Shown here in pieces: positions 25,534 through 35,062 of a DNA stretch of 64,000 nucleotides. A program made the position numbers and the translations under genes. Each line of letters begins with the position of its first letter. Position 1 is the stretch's first letter. Under the pieces are notes generated by a model. The model saw nothing but the letters and a program-made list of their open reading frames with translations, was not told where the DNA came from and searched no databases. Source of the stretch: Sphaerothrix epifaneia (GTDB lineage: Bacteria > Cyanobacteriota > Cyanobacteriia > Phormidesmidales > Phormidesmidaceae); NCBI RefSeq assembly GCF_042788235.1, contig NZ_JBHZOL010000008.1:21893-85892 (forward strand), given 5' to 3'.

Positions 25534-27174
25534 ATGGCTAAACGCATTATTTACAACGAAAATGCCCGTCGTGCTTTAGAAAAGGGCATGGACATTCTCG
25601 CTGAAGCCGTTGCCGTGACCCTGGGGCCTAAGGGACGCAACGTGGTTCTAGAGAAGAAGTTTGGCGCCCCTCAAATTGTGAATGATGGGGTCACGATTGC
25701 CAAAGAAATCGAACTAGAAGACAACATTGAAAACACAGGGGTTTCGCTGATTCGTCAGGCGGCTTCTAAAACCAACGATGCGGCTGGCGATGGTACAACC
25801 ACTGCAACGGTACTGGCTCACGCCATTGTTAAAGAAGGGTTGCGCAACGTTGCGGCTGGCGCTAACCCCATTGCCCTCAAGCGCGGCATCGACAAAGCGG
25901 CCAACTACCTGGTTGACAAAATTGCTGAACATGCTCGCCCTGTCGCAGATTCCACCGGAATTGCTCAAGTCGGGTCTATCTCTGCGGGTAACGACGACGA
26001 AGTCGGTCAGATGATTGCTGAGGCAATGGACAAAGTCGGTCGTGAAGGCGTTATTTCTTTGGAAGAAGGCAAGTCGATGACCACCGAACTGGAGGTCACC
26101 GAAGGGATGCGCTTTGACAAGGGTTACATTTCTCCCTACTTTGCTACTGACACTGAGCGGATGGAAGCGGTTCTAGATGAGCCAATCATCCTCATTACGG
26201 ACAAGAAGATTACCCTGGTGCAGGACTTAGTACCTGTACTGGAGCAGGTAGCCCGCGCTGGTCGGCCACTGCTGATCATTGCAGAAGACATTGAGAAAGA
26301 AGCGCTAGCAACCCTAGTGGTCAACCGTTTGCGCGGCGTTATCAATGTAGCTGCGGTGAAAGCGCCTGGTTTTGGCGATCGCCGTAAGGCCATGCTAGAA
26401 GACATTGCCGTTCTCACAGGCGGACAGGTCATCAGCGAAGACACGGGGCTAAAGCTTGAGAATACCAAGATGGATATGCTCGGCAAAGCTCGTCGGGTCA
26501 CCCTCACCAAAGACACCACAACTTTGGTGGCTGAAGGTAACGAAGCCGACGTTAAGGCGCGTTGTGAGCAGATTCGTCGTCAAATCGAAGAAACCGATTC
26601 TTCCTATGACAAAGAAAAGCTACAAGAGCGCTTGGCTAAGCTTTCGGGTGGGGTAGCGGTCATTAAAGTCGGTGCAGCGACTGAAACCGAGATGAAGGAT
26701 CGTAAGCTGCGCCTAGAAGATGCCATCAACGCCACTAAAGCAGCGGTTGAAGAAGGCATCGTCCCCGGAGGCGGCACCACCCTCGCGCACCTAGCACCGG
26801 ATCTAGAAGCGTGGGCCAATAACAACCTGTCGGGTGAAGGACTCACGGGCGCGCTCATTGTCATGCGTTCGCTAACAGCACCGCTGAAGCGCATTGCTGA
26901 AAATGCGGGTCAAAATGGAGCCGTGATTGCTGAGCGGGTTAAAGAGAAGGACTTCAATGTTGGCTACAACGCAGCAACCAATGAGTTTGCTGACATGTTT
27001 GAAGCAGGCATTGTAGACCCGGCTAAGGTAACGCGTTCGGCGTTGCAAAATGCAGCTTCGATCGCGGGTATGGTTCTCACGACCGAGTGCATTATCGTCG
27101 ATAAGCCTGAGCCTAAGGATGGCGCTGGCGCTGGCGCGGGTGCTGGCGGCGGTATGGGTGATTTCGACTACTAA
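25534..27174 (+). CDS. groEL: Chaperonin GroEL (GroEL1 type)
   Basis: A 546-residue ATP-dependent chaperonin. The nucleotide site VTLGPKGRNVVLEKKFG and GDGTTTATVLA are near residues 28-95, the apical domain lies in the middle and the C-terminal segment VPGGGTTLAHL closes the equatorial domain. The tail is Gly/Ala-rich (GAGAGAGGGMGDFDY) instead of the repeated GGM of E. coli, typical of the operon-linked GroEL1 of cyanobacteria. It follows groES, with GAGGAA upstream as ribosome site. A hairpin follows the stop. Confidence 0.98.
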   Translation: MAKRIIYNENARRALEKGMDILAEAVAVTLGPKGRNVVLEKKFGAPQIVNDGVTIAKEIELEDNIENTGVSLIRQAASKTNDAAGDGTTTATVLAHAIVKEGLRNVAAGANPIALKRGIDKAANYLVDKIAEHARPVADSTGIAQVGSISAGNDDEVGQMIAEAMDKVGREGVISLEEGKSMTTELEVTEGMRFDKGYISPYFATDTERMEAVLDEPIILITDKKITLVQDLVPVLEQVARAGRPLLIIAEDIEKEALATLVVNRLRGVINVAAVKAPGFGDRRKAMLEDIAVLTGGQVISEDTGLKLENTKMDMLGKARRVTLTKDTTTLVAEGNEADVKARCEQIRRQIEETDSSYDKEKLQERLAKLSGGVAVIKVGAATETEMKDRKLRLEDAINATKAAVEEGIVPGGGTTLAHLAPDLEAWANNNLSGEGLTGALIVMRSLTAPLKRIAENAGQNGAVIAERVKEKDFNVGYNAATNEFADMFEAGIVDPAKVTRSALQNAASIAGMVLTTECIIVDKPEPKDGAGAGAGAGGGMGDFDY

Positions 27175-27183
27175 GTCGCTTCG

Positions 27184-27215
27184 CCCTGAGGGCTTGATTG
27201 GCCAAACCCTCAGGG
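27184..27215 (+). terminator. Hairpin after groEL
   Basis: CCCTGAGGGCTTG pairs with CAAACCCTCAGGG with one mismatch, over a six-base loop. It begins nine bases past the groEL stop. No T-run follows, so it may stabilise the mRNA or terminate weakly. Confidence 0.55.
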
Positions 27216-27500
27216 TCAGTCCCTTTGAAATGAGTCAAGAGAGCGGTTGCCTTGAGGGCGATCGCTTTCTTTTTTGCCCTTAAACCTGACGCTGCTATGG
27301 GCAGCAGAAAAGCTTTGCTGGCAGCAGCTTTGAGTGATTGAAGTATTTCAATGCCAAGGCTACCGCTGTCGCAGATCGCCTCCTGGCTTCATCAAGTGCT
27401 GATAAAGCGGTGCGGATGTGAAAAAGCCGTAAAGTCTTTAGGGGTTTCCGGATTCAGAGCCACGCCTAGCGCAGTAGGGACTGGTAGATGCACCCTGATT

Positions 27501-27530
27501 GCCCCTGGAAGTTTTTCCAGGGGCTTTTTT
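27501..27530 (+). terminator. Strong plus-strand Rho-independent terminator
   Basis: GCCCCTGGAA and TTCCAGGGGC form a perfect 10-bp stem with a GTTT loop, followed directly by T6. It points in the plus direction and cannot end the minus-strand kinase gene next to it. The upstream transcript is either the groESL mRNA or an unannotated RNA. Confidence 0.9.
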
Positions 27531-27546
27531 ATGAGTGAATGCTGGA

Positions 27547-29919
27547 TTAAAAAGAGCTTTGCCAGGTGTATTTGGCTAAGACAGACACCAATTCGGCTGA
27601 ATTAATCGGCTTGCTGAGATAGCCTTGCATTCCGGCGGTTAGACAGCGATCGCGATCGCCTGCCATGACCAGCGCTGTCATCGCCACAATCGGAATATTT
27701 TTCCAATCAGGGTTTTGGCGAATTTGACGAGTAATTTCAATGCCATCGGTTTTGGGCAGATGAATGTCCATCAAAATCAGCATCGGTCGATGATCTTGCA
27801 GCCAATCTAAAGCCAGTTGTCCGTTCAGGACATGATGCGTTTTATAGCCCCAGTATTTGAGCATATGCTCTAGCAGCATGGCATTGACAGGATGATCTTC
27901 AACCAGCAAAACTTCTCCCGCCCAGCGGTTGGGGTGGGGAGCGGCTAATGGGTTGCCGACAACCGTGCGATCGCCCGCATTGATCTGCTGTAGCCGTGAT
28001 TGCGCTTCTGATAGCCCTTCAATCGGTAAGTAAATCGTAAACCGACTACCCTGATGCAAAGCCGACACAACGCTAACATCCCCACCGTGAAGCTTAGCTA
28101 GCTTATAGGTAAGCGCTAACCCCAAACCAGTCCCCTCGTGCTGGCGAGACAAAGAGCTATCGAGCTGCTGAAAAGGCTGAAACAGCAAAGACTGATGCTC
28201 AGAGGGAATGCCAATGCCTTGATCCCAAACAGTTAGCTGAATTTGGCCGCGTACCTGTTTGGCGATCAGGCCAATGGCTCCCCCCGCCTCCGAAAACTTG
28301 ACAGCATTCGACAGCAAATTCAGCAGCATCTGTCGAATGCGTAATTCATCGCCTCTGAGGGTCGGCAAATTGGGTTGAATGTCTTGTTCAACGGTTAGCG
28401 ATTTTGCCGTCGCTTGAGCGCTGATCATATTGAGCGCATTTTGACAAACACTCTCAATCGAAATGGGAGCCACATGCAAAATCATCTGTCCGGCTTCAAT
28501 TTTGGACAGGTCGAGCACTTCGTTAATCAAACTCAGCAAATGCTCACCACTTTGAAAGATCTGCTGCACATAGAGGTGCTGACGTTCATTAAGCGGGCCA
28601 AAAATTTGCTGCTCTAAGAGGGAGGAAAAGCCCAAGATGGAGGTCATCGGCGTTCTTAGCTCATGAGACATGTTGGCTAAAAATTCTGACTTCATCCGGC
28701 TAGCCCGTTCTAGCTCCAAGTTTTTCGAGGCTAGCTCCGCTTTAATTTGTTCTAGCTGAGTAATGTCTCGATAGATGAGCGATACAGCAGTAATTTCGTT
28801 GTCTTCATTGCAAACAGGGCCAACCGAAACTAAAGCCGTAAAAGTTTTACCATCCTGCCGCTGGCAGACCACTTGGCCACTCCAGCCGCCCTGCTGAGCT
28901 TGCTCAATCAGCCAGGTTGATTGAGCCGCGTTGGGATAGAATACTTCAGCCGTCTGGTTGGCTAACGCTTCTGGCGATCGCCCCAAAATGCGCTGGGTGG
29001 CTAAATTGGCATAAAGAATTTTGCCCTTTAAGTCAGTAATGACAACGCTGTCGTTAGCAGCATCTAGCGCCTTAGAAAACATTTGTAGCTGCTGTTCAAA
29101 GCGCTTGCGCTCAGTGATATCGCGACCAATGCCTAGTCCCCCAATTAGCTGCCCATCGCGATACAGCAAGCGGCCATTGACCTCTACGCAAATGCGGCTA
29201 CTCCCTTTTTGCAGCAAGGTAAACTCGTAATCTCGTAGCTCACCCGTGCGCAGTAGATTACTAAACGCCCTGCTGGTCGCTTCGTGGCATTCGGGTGCTA
29301 CAAACTCTAAGTAAGACTTGCCAATAATATCGCCCTCTTCGCCACCAAACAGCTTGGTGCCATAGGTGTTAATGAAGGTAAAGCGGCCTTCTAAATCCAG
29401 CGTGTAAACCACATCATTAGCAGTTTCGACATAAGCCCGAAACAAATCGTCCGAAATTTGAGCAGCCGTTTCAATCACAGCAGGCGGCGTCTCAATTGCG
29501 GCGGCGGTTTCGGCTTCAGCCTCTACCTGGCGACCCGTACAGATAGCCCCGGTAATTTCTTGATCTTGGCGCAGCAAGCTGGCATTAACCGAAAGCGTCA
29601 AAACCTGACCTGAAGGTGTATTCAGTCGCAGCAGTTGATCGCGTAGCTGCCCCTTGCTCAGTAAGCGCACCACAAGCTGTTGAGCCTGTAACTTAAACTG
29701 CCAGGGAATTAGCTCTAGCAAAGATTGGCCTAAAAGATCAGCGTAAGTCTGCCCTAACTGCTGCGTGCCGTAGGCATTGATGTAGCGAATTTGCCCCGCC
29801 GTATCAATCGCAAATACCACGTCGTTGGCTGCATCAAGATAACTTTGCAAACACACTTCATTAACGACAGGTTGAGCGGCCTCGGTGGGGGTTGGCGGGG
29901 TCTGGTTTTCAGAAGACAT
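27547..29919 (-). CDS. Hybrid sensor histidine kinase with three PAS domains and a receiver
   Basis: A 790-residue soluble signalling protein. Three PAS domains (roughly 20-140, 160-275 and 285-400) carry the typical opening 'DAANDVV' and PAC ends such as GIGRDITERKR. A HisKA domain with the phospho-acceptor in MSHELRTPMTS and a complete HATPase domain (QMLLNLLSNAVKFS, VWDQGIGIP, GTGLGLAL) follow. A C-terminal receiver has VLLVEDHPVNA, LILMDIHLPKTDG and the Lys of YLSKPIN. There are no membrane helices, so it senses something in the cytoplasm. I choose ATG 29919 over GTG 29934. Its phosphorylation partner is unknown and no separate regulator gene is adjacent. Confidence 0.9.
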   Translation of the reverse strand: MSSENQTPPTPTEAAQPVVNEVCLQSYLDAANDVVFAIDTAGQIRYINAYGTQQLGQTYADLLGQSLLELIPWQFKLQAQQLVVRLLSKGQLRDQLLRLNTPSGQVLTLSVNASLLRQDQEITGAICTGRQVEAEAETAAAIETPPAVIETAAQISDDLFRAYVETANDVVYTLDLEGRFTFINTYGTKLFGGEEGDIIGKSYLEFVAPECHEATSRAFSNLLRTGELRDYEFTLLQKGSSRICVEVNGRLLYRDGQLIGGLGIGRDITERKRFEQQLQMFSKALDAANDSVVITDLKGKILYANLATQRILGRSPEALANQTAEVFYPNAAQSTWLIEQAQQGGWSGQVVCQRQDGKTFTALVSVGPVCNEDNEITAVSLIYRDITQLEQIKAELASKNLELERASRMKSEFLANMSHELRTPMTSILGFSSLLEQQIFGPLNERQHLYVQQIFQSGEHLLSLINEVLDLSKIEAGQMILHVAPISIESVCQNALNMISAQATAKSLTVEQDIQPNLPTLRGDELRIRQMLLNLLSNAVKFSEAGGAIGLIAKQVRGQIQLTVWDQGIGIPSEHQSLLFQPFQQLDSSLSRQHEGTGLGLALTYKLAKLHGGDVSVVSALHQGSRFTIYLPIEGLSEAQSRLQQINAGDRTVVGNPLAAPHPNRWAGEVLLVEDHPVNAMLLEHMLKYWGYKTHHVLNGQLALDWLQDHRPMLILMDIHLPKTDGIEITRQIRQNPDWKNIPIVAMTALVMAGDRDRCLTAGMQGYLSKPINSAELVSVLAKYTWQSSF

Positions 29920-29934
29920 GGCTAGCGGTAGCAC

Positions 29935-30299
29935 TCCTAGAAGATAGGCAGAGGGGATTGCAGATAAAGGGACTATTCAGAACTTCAGCGGCCAGTCAAT
30001 AGAATCAGGCTATCTAGCGAACAATTTTTAGGGGCGAGGGTTTTGAAGGTAAACAAGCGTAACCATTTCCGGAAAAGCGCCTCAGGCTTGGTGAAGATAG
30101 CAAATGTACTAGGTCTGCCCCTTAGAAGCGAAAAAGCAGTCGGTTGAGTCTAAACGAGCAATGCCTTTTGCCGATCCGGGCGTCTTGGCTTCGTCCCGAC
30201 AAGGGGCTAACGGCTAAGTGCAGACACCAGCGGGTGCCTTGATCACCCGCAAACCCTCAGGCAAATCTTTGGTTTTTAGAGTTAAGGACGAAAAAAGCT
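29935..30299. other. Spacer between the kinase and the caspase-like gene
   Basis: No gene seen. A small hairpin, GCGGGTG (30230-30236) with CACCCGC (30244-30250), sits 50 bases before the caspase start and could fold in its leader. The divergent promoters of the two genes must lie here, but no clear -35/-10 pair stands out. Confidence 0.45.
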
Positions 30300-32492
30300 G
30301 TGCAGCAGTTTCTGAAGCGTCGTCGATTTTTACAGCTAACGGGGGCGACGCTGACGACGCTGGGGATGGCGTCTCTTCAGCAGCGCTATAGTCAGGCGCA
30401 AACAACGCCCCGGCGGTTAGCTTTGCTGGTAGGGATTAATCGTTATCCCACAACGCCGTTGCAGGGATGTGTGACGGATGTGCAACTACAGCGATCGCTG
30501 CTGATCCATCGCTTTGGCTTTGATCCAGCCGATATTAAAGTGCTAACTGACGAAGCAGCAACCCGAACAGGCATTTTGGCAGCGTTTGAAACCCATCTGA
30601 TTCAGCAAGCCCGTCCTGGCGATGTGGTGGTTTTTCACTACTCTGGCCACGGCGCTAAAGTGAGAGATCCCCAACCGCTGCCGAACCAGCCTTTTAACAG
30701 TACCCTGGTGCCAATTGACAGCCCTGACCCTATCGGCGGGCGATCGCGTGGCGAAACCGTTTCAGATATTACTGGGCAAACGCTGTTTTTGCTAATGCAG
30801 GCTTTAGCGACTGACCAGGTTACCGTGGTTTTAGACAGTTGCTACTCTGGTGGCGGCAAACGAGGCACCTTAACCGTGCGATCGCTGCCCGATAGCTCAG
30901 AAGTGCCTCGCCCTAGTGATTTGGAACTAGACTATCAAAACCGCTGGCTAGCTCAGTTGCAAATCTCTCCAGAAGCGCTGGCTCAACAACGCCAAGCGGG
31001 GGTTGCTAAAGGGTTTGTCATCACCTCGGCTGGCCCTAACCAGCTAGCTGTAGATGCCAACTTTGGCGATTTTTCGGCGGGGGCTTTTACTTATTTGCTG
31101 ACGCGCTACCTTTGGCAGCAGGTGGGCAATGAACCCGTACAACAGGCGATCGCCAATATTGGGCGCAGTACCCAAAGTCTGGCAATGGAGTTTTCGCGCA
31201 TTATCCAAGAGCCAGAGTTTGAGGCCAACGTCACTGCCGACAAAACTAACGCTCCTCTCTATTTTGTGCCGCATCAAACACCGCCAGCCGAAGCCGTCAT
31301 TACTCAAGCCCAAGGCAACCAGGTCAAGATTTGGTTAGGCGGCATTGATCCCCGCAGTTTAGACGCCTTTGGTGAGGCAACCCGCTTTAGTGCGCTCAAT
31401 GCCAGGGGAGAACCCTTGGCTCAGGTGAAAATCTTGACCCGGCAGGGGTTAGAGGCCGAAGGTGAGCTGTTAGAAACGCGCCAAATTGCTCACCTGCAAC
31501 CTGGCCTTTTGCTGCAAGAGACGGTGCGGGCTATCCCCGAAAACATTCACCTCAAAATTGGGGTCTTGACTGAATATCTGGCCGAAACGCGATCGCTGCT
31601 CGCTCCCCTGCCCCGGTTAGAAGCCGTCGCAGCCGACCAACCGCACGACTATTTTCTCGGTCGTCTGACGACTGAAGGGCAGGCACTCCCAGAGGAAGCG
31701 CTTCTCCCACCTGTAGGTGCCTGGGGTTTGTTTTTGCCCGGTCGTGACTTAGTGCCCCACTCTTTTGGTCTGGCCGATGAATCGTTGACAGCCGCGATCG
31801 CACGGCTGACCCCCAAATTCAAACTGCTGCTAGCCACCCATATTTTGAAGCTGTTGCTAAACCCCAACGCTTCTCGGTTAAACGTGGTTACTGCTCTGCG
31901 CCGAATCGATGGCGGCGGCGAGGCAACGGCTTCAGAAGTAACCGTTCGCAGTCGGGGCAGCGCTGCTGTCAACCCCTACCGAGGAATTTTGCAGATACCA
32001 ATTGGCGCAGAAATTGAGTTTGAAGTGCAAAACTTTGAACCGAGAGATTTGTTTATTAGCTTGTTGGTGATTACACCCGCAGCGGATCTACTGCTGATTT
32101 ATCCCAACACCTGGTCGGCTCCAACCGAAGCAGCGCGGGTGCAAGCAGGTGAACATCTGCGGATTCCCGAACCTGGGCGCGATCGCTTTCGCCTGATCGT
32201 AGAAGCGCCCGTTGGTATGGTGGAAGTATTGGCGATCGCCAGCGCCGCTCCTTTAAGAAATGCACTACAGGTTTTGAGTGCCTTAGGAGCCCGTCGAGGA
32301 CTCCGTGATGGTGAACCTGCTGCTGCTGACGATGCCCTTTTAGACTTAGCCGATAACTTGCTGCTGGATTTTCATACCAGTGCTGGCCGTCGTGGCCTTG
32401 GGGTTACCGCCTCGGACACGGTTCGACAAATTGATATGCGAGACTTAGCGGCTTTTTCCCTCATGTTTGAAGTTGTTGATGAAACCTTATGA
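30300..32492 (+). CDS. Caspase-like (metacaspase-type, C14) protein with a Tat signal
   Basis: A 730-residue protein starting at GTG 30300. The N-terminus KRRRFLQLTGAT is a twin-arginine signal, so the protein is probably exported folded. A p20-like caspase domain follows (about 38-330) with the catalytic His117 in HYSGHG and Cys181 in VLDSCYSGGG, both intact. The last 400 residues are not a known domain to me; they include beta-rich segments (EIEFEVQNFEPRDLFISLLVI) also found in other cyanobacterial caspase-family proteins and seen as DUF4384-like. The stop overlaps the SH3 gene by four bases. It likely cleaves after basic residues, as metacaspases do, but that is by family only. Confidence 0.85.
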   Translation: MQQFLKRRRFLQLTGATLTTLGMASLQQRYSQAQTTPRRLALLVGINRYPTTPLQGCVTDVQLQRSLLIHRFGFDPADIKVLTDEAATRTGILAAFETHLIQQARPGDVVVFHYSGHGAKVRDPQPLPNQPFNSTLVPIDSPDPIGGRSRGETVSDITGQTLFLLMQALATDQVTVVLDSCYSGGGKRGTLTVRSLPDSSEVPRPSDLELDYQNRWLAQLQISPEALAQQRQAGVAKGFVITSAGPNQLAVDANFGDFSAGAFTYLLTRYLWQQVGNEPVQQAIANIGRSTQSLAMEFSRIIQEPEFEANVTADKTNAPLYFVPHQTPPAEAVITQAQGNQVKIWLGGIDPRSLDAFGEATRFSALNARGEPLAQVKILTRQGLEAEGELLETRQIAHLQPGLLLQETVRAIPENIHLKIGVLTEYLAETRSLLAPLPRLEAVAADQPHDYFLGRLTTEGQALPEEALLPPVGAWGLFLPGRDLVPHSFGLADESLTAAIARLTPKFKLLLATHILKLLLNPNASRLNVVTALRRIDGGGEATASEVTVRSRGSAAVNPYRGILQIPIGAEIEFEVQNFEPRDLFISLLVITPAADLLLIYPNTWSAPTEAARVQAGEHLRIPEPGRDRFRLIVEAPVGMVEVLAIASAAPLRNALQVLSALGARRGLRDGEPAAADDALLDLADNLLLDFHTSAGRRGLGVTASDTVRQIDMRDLAAFSLMFEVVDETL

Positions 32493-33364
32493 AACAGGCT
32501 TATTTATGGATTGCTGGCGTAGTAGGGTCGGCAGCGGTCGCAGGGGGCGGTATTGCCCTGATGCAGTCTCAACCTGAAGCGATCGCCCCTGAAGACTCCG
32601 CAGTTGTGACCCCGACTACACCCTCAACCCCCACTCAGGAGGTGCCGTCTGAACCGGAAACAGCCGCCCCCCGGCCCGATCCTAAACTCTCTGACTTTCC
32701 TCACAAACGGCTAGAGCTAACCGACGAAGTGCCCGCTGGCAGCGAATTTGATCAGTTTCGCGATCGCCTGCAACAAGCCATTCAAGCCCGAGATGAGGCG
32801 TTTATTCGATCTCTATTGCCGCCGGATGGTCTGTTTTATGGCTTTGGCGGGCCGATGAATATCGAGGATATGGACTTAAATATAGACGACGGCTGGTTTT
32901 GGCAAGTTCTAGAAAAAATGATGGCTCTAGAAAGCTGCGAACCCAGTGACTACCCACCCGTTGAAGCAGGCAACCCAGTTTGGGTGTGCCCCAACACCAC
33001 CCAAGCATTTTACCGGCAGTATCCTGACCCCGAAACCGCGCCAGGAGACGAATATGAGTTCAGCACGATCATGGTTATGGGCAATAACGTCAACGTTCGC
33101 GCCGCCGCCAACACTAATTCTGCCGTTGTCGGTATTTTGTCAAACGAGCTAGTTGAATTTGATCAGGCAACCGCTAGCCGTCTCTACCAAGACAGCCCAG
33201 ACAGCATGCCAGATGAGCTAGAAAGCTGGACGCCTATTATTTTGCCTAATGATGTTCGAGGCTATGTGTACAGCCGTTATGCCTACGCGCCGCTTGATCC
33301 CAGAGGGCTTTTTGAAAACGTCAACGGCCAGTGGCAGCTTATTCGGGTTTTGGCTGGCGATTAA
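32489..33364 (+). CDS. SH3 domain protein coupled to the caspase gene
   Basis: A 291-residue protein whose ATG overlaps the caspase stop (ATGA). An N-terminal hydrophobic segment (LWIAGVVGSAAVAGGGIALM) acts as signal or anchor. A Pro/Glu/Thr-rich linker and a conserved region follow, with FDQFRDRLQQAIQARDEAFIRSLLPPDGLFYGFGG, and a bacterial SH3 domain lies near residues 190-265 (VNVRAAANTNSAVVGILS). The SH3 domain usually binds peptidoglycan or a partner protein. The coupling suggests that it helps position or regulate the exported caspase-like protein; this is inference. Confidence 0.8.
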   Translation: MKQAYLWIAGVVGSAAVAGGGIALMQSQPEAIAPEDSAVVTPTTPSTPTQEVPSEPETAAPRPDPKLSDFPHKRLELTDEVPAGSEFDQFRDRLQQAIQARDEAFIRSLLPPDGLFYGFGGPMNIEDMDLNIDDGWFWQVLEKMMALESCEPSDYPPVEAGNPVWVCPNTTQAFYRQYPDPETAPGDEYEFSTIMVMGNNVNVRAAANTNSAVVGILSNELVEFDQATASRLYQDSPDSMPDELESWTPIILPNDVRGYVYSRYAYAPLDPRGLFENVNGQWQLIRVLAGD

Positions 33365-33384
33365 GCAGCGATCGCTTTTGGGCT

Positions 33385-34815
33385 TTAGACCACAGGCTTT
33401 TTTTGCATCTGCCAGGTTTTAGCCAAAATAGCCGCCCCAGCCACTAAAACCAAAGCCCCCGCTCGGAATGTCCACTGTACCCCCATGACAATGGCAGTCG
33501 CAGTCGCTTGCGTCACTTCGGTCGCGTCTGTATGCGCTAAAGTGACCAGGGCAAAAAGGGTCGCCATTAAAGATAGCCCCGTTGTTTGCCCCAACGTCCG
33601 CGATAGCGAAAGTAACCCAGAGGCAATACCAATTCGTTCTGGCGGTGCTTCCCCCATAATGGCGCTGTTGTTGGGCGATTGAAACATACCCAAACCCACC
33701 CCAAACGGAGCCACACGCCAGATGTAGCCCCAATCGGTCAACTCAGCCCCAAAAGTGCTGATCAGCAAGCTACCGACCGTCATCAATCCCAGCCCCATTA
33801 AACTGATGGGTCGAGAACCCAAGCGATCCGACAAATAGCCTGACAACGGTGCCACCAAGCCCCCCAACACTGGCGAAACCGCTAGCAGCAGCCCTACATG
33901 GCGGGGGCGATAGCCCAACACCAATTCCAGATAAAACGGCAAGATAAAAATCGTGCCTGCAATCACAATAAAAACCAGCACACCCGCCAGCAAGCTAAGG
34001 CTGAAGTACTGATTACGAAACAAAGCCAAATCAACAATGGGGTTGGGCGTTTTGGTTTCTACCCAAAGAAAGAGCAACAGCCCCACAACTGTAATAACGA
34101 GCAAAGCCCAGGGCAGCAGTTGGTCAAACCCTTGCTCTTGGCCTTCTGTCATCCCTACAGAAAAGGCAATTAAAACCCCTGTTAGCAGCAAAGCCCCAAG
34201 CCAGTCAAAGCGCTGATGCTGGGTGGGTTGACTGACGCTGGGCAAACTGCGGGCAATCACCAAACTGGCAAAAAGTCCCACTGGCAAATTCACCCAAAAA
34301 ATCATCCGCCAGCCTGTCCAATCGAGCAGTAAGCCGCCGACCGTTGGCCCTAGGGCAATCCCTAACGAAACAACCGCCCCAATGATGCCCAGTGCCCGCC
34401 CCCGCTCTTGGCGGGGAAAAATTTCGGTGATGATAGCAGCGCCTAAGGCCGAAATCATCACAGCGCCCGCGCCTTGCAAAGAACGAAAGGCAATCAGCCA
34501 ACCCACCGAAGGCGAAAGGCCACAAAGCCCTGAGCTAATGGTAAAAACCACTAACCCACCTAGATAAAGGGGCTTTTTGCCAATCAAGTCGCCCCAGCGA
34601 GCCGCACCTAGCACCAACGCATTGATCACCAGCAAGTAGCTCAGCACCACCCACTGCACGGTGCTAAACTGCGTTTCAAACACTCGCACAAAGGTAGGTA
34701 GGGCTACATTGACAATGCTGGTATCTAGGGTGAACATCAGCACCCCCAATCCAATGCCCAGCATGACCCACCACCGAGCAGTGGCTTGAGAGTCGGACAG
34801 CGTAGACGGCTTCAC
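33385..34815 (-). CDS. MFS drug exporter, EmrB/QacA (DHA2) family
   Basis: A 476-residue inner-membrane protein with 14 predicted helices. DHA2 features are visible: LDTSIVNVALPTF in helix 1, the A-motif GxxxDRxG-like sequence GARWGDLIGKKPLYLGGL after helix 2, and the antiporter motif C equivalent GPTVGGLLLDWTGWRMIFWVN. It exports hydrophobic or cationic compounds in exchange for protons. It starts at GTG 34815. It ends 21 bases from the convergent SH3 gene. No regulator of the TetR or MarR type lies beside it, and the substrate cannot be inferred. Confidence 0.9.
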   Translation of the reverse strand: MKPSTLSDSQATARWWVMLGIGLGVLMFTLDTSIVNVALPTFVRVFETQFSTVQWVVLSYLLVINALVLGAARWGDLIGKKPLYLGGLVVFTISSGLCGLSPSVGWLIAFRSLQGAGAVMISALGAAIITEIFPRQERGRALGIIGAVVSLGIALGPTVGGLLLDWTGWRMIFWVNLPVGLFASLVIARSLPSVSQPTQHQRFDWLGALLLTGVLIAFSVGMTEGQEQGFDQLLPWALLVITVVGLLLFLWVETKTPNPIVDLALFRNQYFSLSLLAGVLVFIVIAGTIFILPFYLELVLGYRPRHVGLLLAVSPVLGGLVAPLSGYLSDRLGSRPISLMGLGLMTVGSLLISTFGAELTDWGYIWRVAPFGVGLGMFQSPNNSAIMGEAPPERIGIASGLLSLSRTLGQTTGLSLMATLFALVTLAHTDATEVTQATATAIVMGVQWTFRAGALVLVAGAAILAKTWQMQKKPVV

Positions 34816-34980
34816 AAATTACCTCGTCGCGATCGCGCCACTGAAATGGCAATATTCGTTAAATAGATAAAACTATTCAAGCCGATTATGGCCGCGATCG
34901 CCTCCAACCTGAGAGTGAAGGCTGGGGTTTAAGCGATCGCTCTAGCCACTCAGGTTGAAACCGTCAAACTGCTTGCTAAA

Positions 34981-35034
34981 AGCCGCTGACAAAAAATCTT
35001 TCATTTTGCCCTCTGCCCTCCGCTTCTTGCCTTG
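34981..35034 (+). repeat. Dispersed intergenic repeat, copy B
   Basis: Begins AGCCGCTGACAAAAAATC, continues with CTTTCATTTT and two GCCCTC steps, and ends CGCTTCTTGCCTT. About 42 of 53 positions match copy C at 39191 without gaps. It lies between the MFS and epimerase genes. Confidence 0.6.
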
Positions 35035-35062
35035 AGCGGACCTGATCAGACTTTAGCGGCGT

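Larger units (their letters stand above)
27175..27546 (+). other. Structured 3' region of groEL with an orphan terminator
   Basis: These 372 bases carry a hairpin right after groEL (27184-27215) and a textbook terminator 330 bases further on (27501-27530), with no credible gene between. A plus-strand 84-codon frame spanning the terminator is not convincing. The stretch may be a long 3' untranslated region or an uncharacterised small RNA. Confidence 0.5.

Noticed and set aside
26136..26519. Minus-strand 127-codon frame in groEL
   Set aside because: Antisense shadow with Ser/Arg-rich composition.
27351..27605. Plus-strand 84-codon frame downstream of groEL
   Set aside because: It reads through a perfect terminator and has random composition.
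30214..30405. Minus-strand 63-codon frame
   Set aside because: Antisense to the Tat signal region of the caspase gene.
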